From Hemibagrus wyckioides (taxonomy: Eukaryota > Chordata > Actinopteri > Siluriformes > Bagridae), in the NCBI RefSeq assembly GCF_019097595.1, contig NC_080716.1, forward strand, positions 30,539,901 to 30,603,900: DNA of 64,000 bases. The letters run 5' to 3'. Each line of letters starts with the position of its first letter. Position 1 is the first letter of the stretch. A model generated the notes under the pieces. It ran no database searches and was not told the origin of the DNA. It saw only the letters and a program-made list of their open reading frames with translations. Position numbers and translations under genes: made by a program. Shown in pieces: positions 62,537 through 64,000 of the stretch.

Positions 62537-63042
62537 CAAAAGTTTTGGGATGTCTGCCTTTACATGCACATGAATGTAATATGGAGTTGTCCCGCCCTTT
62601 ACAGCGATAACAGTTTCAACTCTTCTGGGAAGGCTTTCCACAAGGTTTAGGAGTGTGTTTATGGGCATTTTTGACCATTTCTCTAGAAGCAGATTTGTGA
62701 GGTCAGGCATTGTTGTTGGAGGAGAAGGCCTGGCTCGCAGTCTCTGCTCTAATTCATCCCAAAGGTGTTCTTTGAGGTTGAGGTCAGGACTCTGTAATGT
62801 TCCTCTACACCAAACTCGCTTATCCATGTCTTTATGGACCTTGCTTGGTCACTGGTGTGCAGAACACGTTGGAACAGGAAGGGGTCATCCCCAAACTGTT
62901 CCCACAAAGCATGAAATTGTCCAAAATGTCTTGGTATGATGCTGAAGCATTAAGAGTTCCTTTCGCTGGAACTAAGGGGCCGAGCCCAACCCCTGAATGC
63001 AATGATTTGGAGGGGTGTCCCAAAACTTCTGGCAATATAGTG
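62537..63042 (-). mobile_element. Internally deleted Tc1/mariner-like element
   Basis: On the minus strand the right end starts cactatattgccagaagttt, followed by about 50 bases of terminal sequence joined directly to the last third of the transposase (gggctcggccccttagttcc ... LQSPDLNLKEHLWDELEQRL ... NLLLEKWSKMPINTLLNLVE, SLPRRVE). It ends with cagacatcccaaaacttttg. The second catalytic Asp is lost (FLFQR) and frames shift. About 505 bp, non-autonomous. Confidence 0.75.
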
Positions 63043-63094
63043 TAAATTTTGAGCTCCAGGTTGTCCAATGGCAGGATCTCATTCTCTCACAGCC

Positions 63095-63302
63095 ACAAAC
63101 CGAGTTCAATTCCTAGGCAGCAAATTAACCCGGCCACTGAGGGGTTAACTCCCAGTGCTGATCCCGAGCCAGGATAAAATGGGAGGGTTGCGTCAGGAAG
63201 GGCATCCGGCGTAAAACCCGTGCCAAATCAAAATATACAGATTGGACGATCCTCTGTGGCGACCCTGAACAGAGAGAAGCCACAACAACAACAACAACAA
63301 CA
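63095..63302 (+). mobile_element. SINE family B copy
   Basis: tRNA-like gagttcaattcctaggca, then ggccactgaggggttaactc, ggaagggcatccggcgtaaaa and gtggcgaccctgaacagaga, ending in an (AAC)n tail at 63284-63302. The 'gggcatccggcgtaaaa' block is widespread in teleost retroposons. Confidence 0.65.
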
Positions 63303-64000
63303 CAATATATATTATCAGATTCCAGTCTTTGACAGCTCAAAAGTTTAGTGTCAGTTCAATGGTTCAATCTGGTGCTCAGACACAGCGAGAGTTTACTGAT
63401 GAATTTAGTGGTTTAGTTAACAAGACAGGAAGTGGGTTTGGGCTTTGTTTGGAATTTGTCTGGTCTGTTTAAATTAAAAACAACAAAGACATGCCTCGAT
63501 ATTCTCATGAACTTTAGCTTAAGAAAGCTGAACAAAGCCATGAAGGTGCTGAGTTACAAACTGAAGTATCTTACTTGACTGCTATTTATACCCAGCATGC
63601 CCTTTCCAGCTGGGATACAAGCACAGTGTCCGAAAGAACCTCCAGCACCTTTCTCCAGCTGACCTTCACTAATCTCTGTCTCATGTTCGGGTTTCTTACT
63701 CCACATGTTAACGTTCACTACCTTCAGTTCTCTAACCACATTAAGCTTTATGCACACCTATCCTTTACCCAAGTCTCTACAACTCCACAGATAGTATCAG
63801 TGACAGCAGTGTTTTTTCCCCCCCATTTCCTGTCCTGAAACTCCACCCACTGCCTCGCTGATACACTACCTGCTACAACTGACCCAGATCATCAGCCAAC
63901 ACTCAGGCCTTTAATCAGGTGTGTCTCCAAGCAACCAGAAAAAAACATTCAGATCAATGTCTTTGTCTCACACACACACACACACACTTCCTCTCTCTGT
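63303..64000. other. Right-end sequence, no gene recognised
   Basis: Holds the second direct-repeat copy (63520-63625) and (CA)n at 63968-63987. No exon was identified. Confidence 0.4.
63520..63625 (+). repeat. Diverged direct repeat, copy 2
   Basis: Contains aagctgaacaaagccatgaa, ggtgctgagttacaaactga, agtatcttacttgactgcta and tttatacccagcatgccc, matching 61706-61812. Confidence 0.55.

Noticed and set aside
62905..63042. Target-site duplication for the minus-strand Tc1 copy
   Set aside because: A TA dinucleotide is present near both ends, but it is too short and common here to be evidence.

Overview
This is vertebrate genomic DNA, almost certainly from a ray-finned fish. Evidence: split exons with GT-AG introns, an AATAAA poly(A) signal, abundant (CA)n, (GATA)n and (TTTA)n microsatellites, and several teleost-type mobile elements (Tc1/mariner remnants, hAT-type MITEs, tRNA-like SINEs carrying the 'cccttatccagagcg' and 'gggcatccggcgtaaaa' motifs). 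The element set suggests an otophysan fish such as a catfish, but I cannot name the species. Nothing bacterial or viral was seen.

One protein-coding gene can be supported: dnajb6, encoding the Hsp40/J-domain co-chaperone DNAJB6, on the minus strand. I reconstructed seven coding exons between 48245 and 59647. All have GT-AG junctions and compatible phases, and together they give a 252-residue protein equivalent to the short (b) isoform of human DNAJB6. There is also a 5'UTR splice acceptor near 59685 and a poly(A) signal at 47625-47630. Any first non-coding exon and promoter lie further right, or beyond the window. The introns hold SINEs, a tRNA-Asp-like sequence, a MITE, a 112-bp-class tandem repeat and a 56-bp-class minisatellite found on both sides of exons 3 and 4.

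The other 47 kb (1-47600), downstream of the 3' end of dnajb6, has no recognisable coding exon. It is unusually rich in tandem repeats: a 1.5 kb AT-rich array (1.1-2.6 kb), TATC/TGTC blocks (12.6-13.4 and 16.0-16.5 kb), a 3.1 kb 18-bp array (22.2-25.3 kb), an AAAGAACCCT array (29.4-30.0 kb), a 5.2 kb AGTAAC-based array with higher-order periods (32.2-37.4 kb), a GAGACAGACAGAAAG array (38.4-39.2 kb), a CATCATCCAC array (39.8-41.0 kb) and a GGGTTCCT array (42.5-42.9 kb). Between them lie stretches of more complex sequence, some with homeodomain-like and octamer-like motifs, which may be conserved non-coding elements. At 9.1-11.7 kb is a broken retroelement-like coding remnant: a coiled-coil-like piece, proline-rich tandem repeats and an SGNH/esterase-like C-terminal piece. 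A hAT-type MITE with a perfect 8-bp target duplication sits inside it.

The most interesting structures are: (1) two separate places where a Pol III small-RNA gene copy (U6 at 45.2 kb, tRNA-Asp at 51.8 kb) lies immediately upstream of, and on the same strand as, the same SINE family; (2) the 18-bp array, whose every unit resembles a back-to-back splice acceptor and donor; (3) the 5 kb array with 150-, 246- and about 520-bp higher-order repeats; (4) the head-to-head Tc1 remnants that could form a long hairpin. I found no convincing new multi-gene system.
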